Notes under the pieces: model-generated
Told to the model about the DNA's origin: nothing
Database searches by the model: none
What the model saw: the letters and a program-made list of their open reading frames with translations, nothing else
From: JAJDXW01 sp965243335
Lineage (GTDB): Bacteria; Pseudomonadota; Gammaproteobacteria; HK1
Direction: 5' to 3'
Length of the DNA stretch: 64,000 nucleotides
NCBI GenBank assembly: GCA_965243335.1
Contig: OZ251545.1
Coordinates: 1,798,001 to 1,862,000, forward strand
Shown: in pieces, positions 61,988 through 64,000 of the stretch
Numbering within the stretch: position 1 is the stretch's first letter
Layout of the letters: each line of letters begins with the position of its first letter
Translations under genes and position numbers: made by a program

Positions 61988-63349
61988 ATGCGAAGAACGC
62001 CCCCTTGCGCGCCGGAGCGGCGGCGCCGGACCACGGGGTCGGTCCGAACCGCCCGCACCGCCCCGAGGGCGCGCCCGGTGAGGATCGGGGCGGTCTCGCG
62101 CGCGTTCCTGCGGGCGGGAGTGATCGCCGCCGGGCTGCTGACGGCCGCGCCGGCCGCCGCCATCGTCGGCGGCCAGACGACCGACCCGGGTAGCTGGAGG
62201 TGGATGGCCGCCGTGGACATCCCCGACGTGGGGCCCATCACCCTGTGCGGCGGCACCCTGATCGCGCGCGGCTGGGTCATGCTCGCCGCGCACTGCGTTT
62301 GGGACGACGACAACTCCCGCTACGTCGACCCGTCCCGGATCAGGGTCCGGGTCGGCTCACACCGGCGGACGTCCGGCGGCGAGGTGATCGGGGTCGCCAG
62401 GCTCCACCCGCACCCCGATTACGACAGTGACGACGTGTTCGACGTCCTCCTGCTGGAGCTGGCGGCGCCCGCCCCCGAAGGTCTCGGGGCGGTGGCGCTT
62501 CCGGACGCCGCCGCCCACGACCGGATCGCCCCGATCGGAACGAGGGCGACGGCGCTCGGCTGGGGGGTGGTGGCTCCGATAGACACCCGGTGTCGGGATG
62601 ACGGTATCGGATGCCCCGGCCTCTCCGAGGTCCTGAGGGAGGTGGACCTGCCGCTGCGGTCCACGCCCTCTCCCGATTGCGGCAGCGTCGACCCCCGCGC
62701 CGAGCTCTGCGCCGGAGGAGAAGCCGGCAAGGACACGTGCAGCAGCGACAGCGGCGGCCCCCTGCTCGTGCAGGACCGCGGAGTCTGGTACCAGATCGGC
62801 ATCACCAGCTCCGGCAATCGATGGTGCGACGGAAGCAGGGGCGGCGCCTACGCCAGGGTGGCCACCTTCCACGAGTGGATCAGGGCGACGACGAGCGCCG
62901 TCGAGACGGCGGCGCGGGCGCGGAACGCCGCCATCGTCACCCACGCGGTGGCGAACATGGTCGGCCGGGGCGCGGCGCGGGCGGCCGTGGACGCCATCGG
63001 CGGGCGCTACCGGGCGCGCGCCTCGGCCCCGCTGTCGTCGCTCGTGCTTGCCGGGCGCGACCTTCGTTCCTTGCGCCCGGCGTCCGGCGCGGGCCTCGAC
63101 CGGACCGAGCCGGGGCCGGCGGCGCGCGTGGCCGAGGCGGTGACGGGGCTGTTCGGCGTCGAGGTCGAACCGGGTTCATCCACGGAGCACCCGGCGTCGG
63201 CGCGGCTTCCGAGGGGGACGGGCCGGACCGACGCGGGGGCGCAGGCCGGACTCGGTTGGCGCGGCCTCACCCCGCGCGGCCTGCTCGACGGCAGCTCGTT
63301 CACCATGCGCCTCTCCGACGGGGCGCCCGCCCCCGGGCGGGCGGCTTGA
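61988..63349 (+). CDS. Trypsin-like serine protease, N-terminal part of an autotransporter-like protein
   Basis: A 453-residue product. A long basic N terminus and hydrophobic segment (VIAAGLLTAAPAAA) form the export signal, and the mature chain starts with IVGG (residues 59-62), as in activated trypsins. The triad is His102 (LAAHCVW), Asp152 (FDVLLLEL) and Ser255 (CSSDSGGPLL). The remainder is a linker (about 300-453). The stop is followed directly, in another frame, by a beta-barrel. A one-base shift in the C/G-rich stretch near 63325-63345 would join them, as in intact relatives. Either a frameshift or a coupled second gene. Confidence 0.88.
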   Translation: MRRTPPCAPERRRRTTGSVRTARTAPRARPVRIGAVSRAFLRAGVIAAGLLTAAPAAAIVGGQTTDPGSWRWMAAVDIPDVGPITLCGGTLIARGWVMLAAHCVWDDDNSRYVDPSRIRVRVGSHRRTSGGEVIGVARLHPHPDYDSDDVFDVLLLELAAPAPEGLGAVALPDAAAHDRIAPIGTRATALGWGVVAPIDTRCRDDGIGCPGLSEVLREVDLPLRSTPSPDCGSVDPRAELCAGGEAGKDTCSSDSGGPLLVQDRGVWYQIGITSSGNRWCDGSRGGAYARVATFHEWIRATTSAVETAARARNAAIVTHAVANMVGRGAARAAVDAIGGRYRARASAPLSSLVLAGRDLRSLRPASGAGLDRTEPGPAARVAEAVTGLFGVEVEPGSSTEHPASARLPRGTGRTDAGAQAGLGWRGLTPRGLLDGSSFTMRLSDGAPAPGRAA

Positions 63350-64000
63350 GCGTCTGGGGCGAGGGCGCGTTCAACCGCTTCGAATCCAGCAGCGACGGCA
63401 TCTCCCTCGACGGGGACGTCGCCTCGTTCCACCTCGGCGCGGACTACCTGCACGACCGCTGGCTGTTCGGCCTCGCCGTCGGCCAGAACCGGGGCGAGGC
63501 GGATTTCAGGGACTCGGCCGCGGCGGGCCGCGCCGGGGGCGAAGGGACGGTGGAGATCGATCTCACCAACGTATTGCCCTACCTGCAATGGTCGCCGGAC
63601 GGCCGCGGGGAAAGCGTGGTCTGGGGTACGGTCGGGATCGGAAGCGGCGAGGCGAAGCTGAAGCGAAAGGCCCACGACGACGGCACGGGGGACCTCGACA
63701 CCTTCATGATCGCGGGCGGCGCGCGGATGCCGCTCGCGTGGCAGGCCGCCGGGTGGGGTGCGGCGATCGAGGCGGACGGTCTCCGGGTCTCCTCGAAGAC
63801 CGGGGTGTTGAAGACCGCGGACGGAACCGTGCAGGCGGCGGCGGGCGACAAGGCCCGGTCGATGCGGCTTCGCGGCGGCGTGGAGCTCACGAAGACCCGG
63901 GAGCTGCCGAACGGCGCGGCCGACATGAAGCTCGAGCTCGCCGGGCGCCTTGACGACGGCTACCTGACCCGGGACACCGACGGCTCGGAGACGCCGTCGT
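63346..64000 (+). pseudogene. Autotransporter-like beta-barrel, frameshifted from the protease and cut by the window end
   Basis: From TTG 63346, overlapping the protease stop (TTGA), the frame reads LSVWGEGAFNRF, then VASFHLGADYLHDRW, then GLAVGQNRGEADF, then VEIDLTNVLPYLQW, and runs to the window end. This is the same barrel type as the end of the 37.6-42.0 kb surface protein (VWGQGAVGGF.., LGLDYRPKHDVLLGMAIS.., VLPYAHW). It has no export signal of its own, so it makes sense only as the C-terminal domain of the protease. The C-terminal strands lie beyond the window. Confidence 0.72.

Overview
The window is a very GC-rich, gene-dense stretch of chromosome from a Gram-negative bacterium. It is most likely a member of the Pseudomonadota: it has periplasmic binding-protein transporters of the Aap, Dpp and Pot types, outer-membrane beta-barrels, LpoB/YcfL-like lipoproteins and a FAD/molybdenum-rich catabolic repertoire. 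The class cannot be fixed from the sequence. Nutrient uptake and catabolism dominate, which suits a heterotroph living on peptides, amino acids, polyamines and small acids. No rRNA, phage genes, complete insertion sequence or CRISPR array was seen.

Layout. 1-3.7 kb: end of a peptide-type ABC transporter operon (binding protein cut by the window edge, two permeases, no ATPase). 3.8-5.7 kb: a lower-GC two-gene module, an SMC/OLD-like ATPase overlapping a DUF4276 TOPRIM-like protein, probably anti-phage. 5.9-13.2 kb: molybdenum hydroxylase subunits, an enoyl-CoA hydratase, a dienelactone hydrolase, an RDD-like membrane protein and a protein made of three fused RidA domains. 13.2-19.5 kb: a near-consensus promoter, a run of 16 C and a hairpin lead into a six-gene envelope locus (LpoB-like, TPR lipoprotein, YcfL-like, CsgG-like, glycine-zipper, beta-barrel). 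19.7-21.3 kb: an ArsR regulator and DUF318/ArsP-type permease with a clear operator. 21.6-29.2 kb: TTC38-like protein, acyl-CoA dehydrogenase and the complete general amino acid transporter aapJQMP. 29.5-37.4 kb: tRNA-Ser(CGA), NAD synthetase, a Uma2 protein with a coiled-coil tail, an M20 peptidase, an acetyltransferase-like protein, a VOC protein and a PuuE-type deacetylase. 37.6-42.0 kb: a 1489-residue surface protein (leucine-rich repeats, fibronectin III, two near-identical Calx-beta domains, autotransporter-like barrel) with 16 consecutive G near its 5' end.

42.6-52.8 kb is a catabolic run: MmgE/PrpD, a phenylacetate-CoA-ligase-like enzyme, a VOC protein, a metallo-beta-lactamase-fold hydrolase, an acyl-CoA synthetase, an amidase, and a PdxA2 plus DUF1537 kinase pair expected to degrade D-threonate or D-erythronate. 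52.8-55.4 kb is a decayed defence remnant: a DUF1156 gene broken by deletions and a repeat, followed by a DUF4258-YgiT toxin-antitoxin-like pair. 56.3-60.8 kb is a complete polyamine-type ABC transporter, then a DyP peroxidase. The window ends in a trypsin-like protease whose autotransporter barrel is in a different frame.

Cross-cutting signals: a dispersed inverted-repeat element recurs in intergenic DNA and inside the broken DUF1156 gene. All three binding-protein genes are followed by a long GC hairpin before the first permease. Two 16-base homopolymers sit at envelope or surface loci, suggesting phase-variable control. The most unusual items are the poly-G surface protein, the poly-C-led envelope locus, the ATPase-TOPRIM pair, the triple RidA fusion and the split protease-autotransporter.
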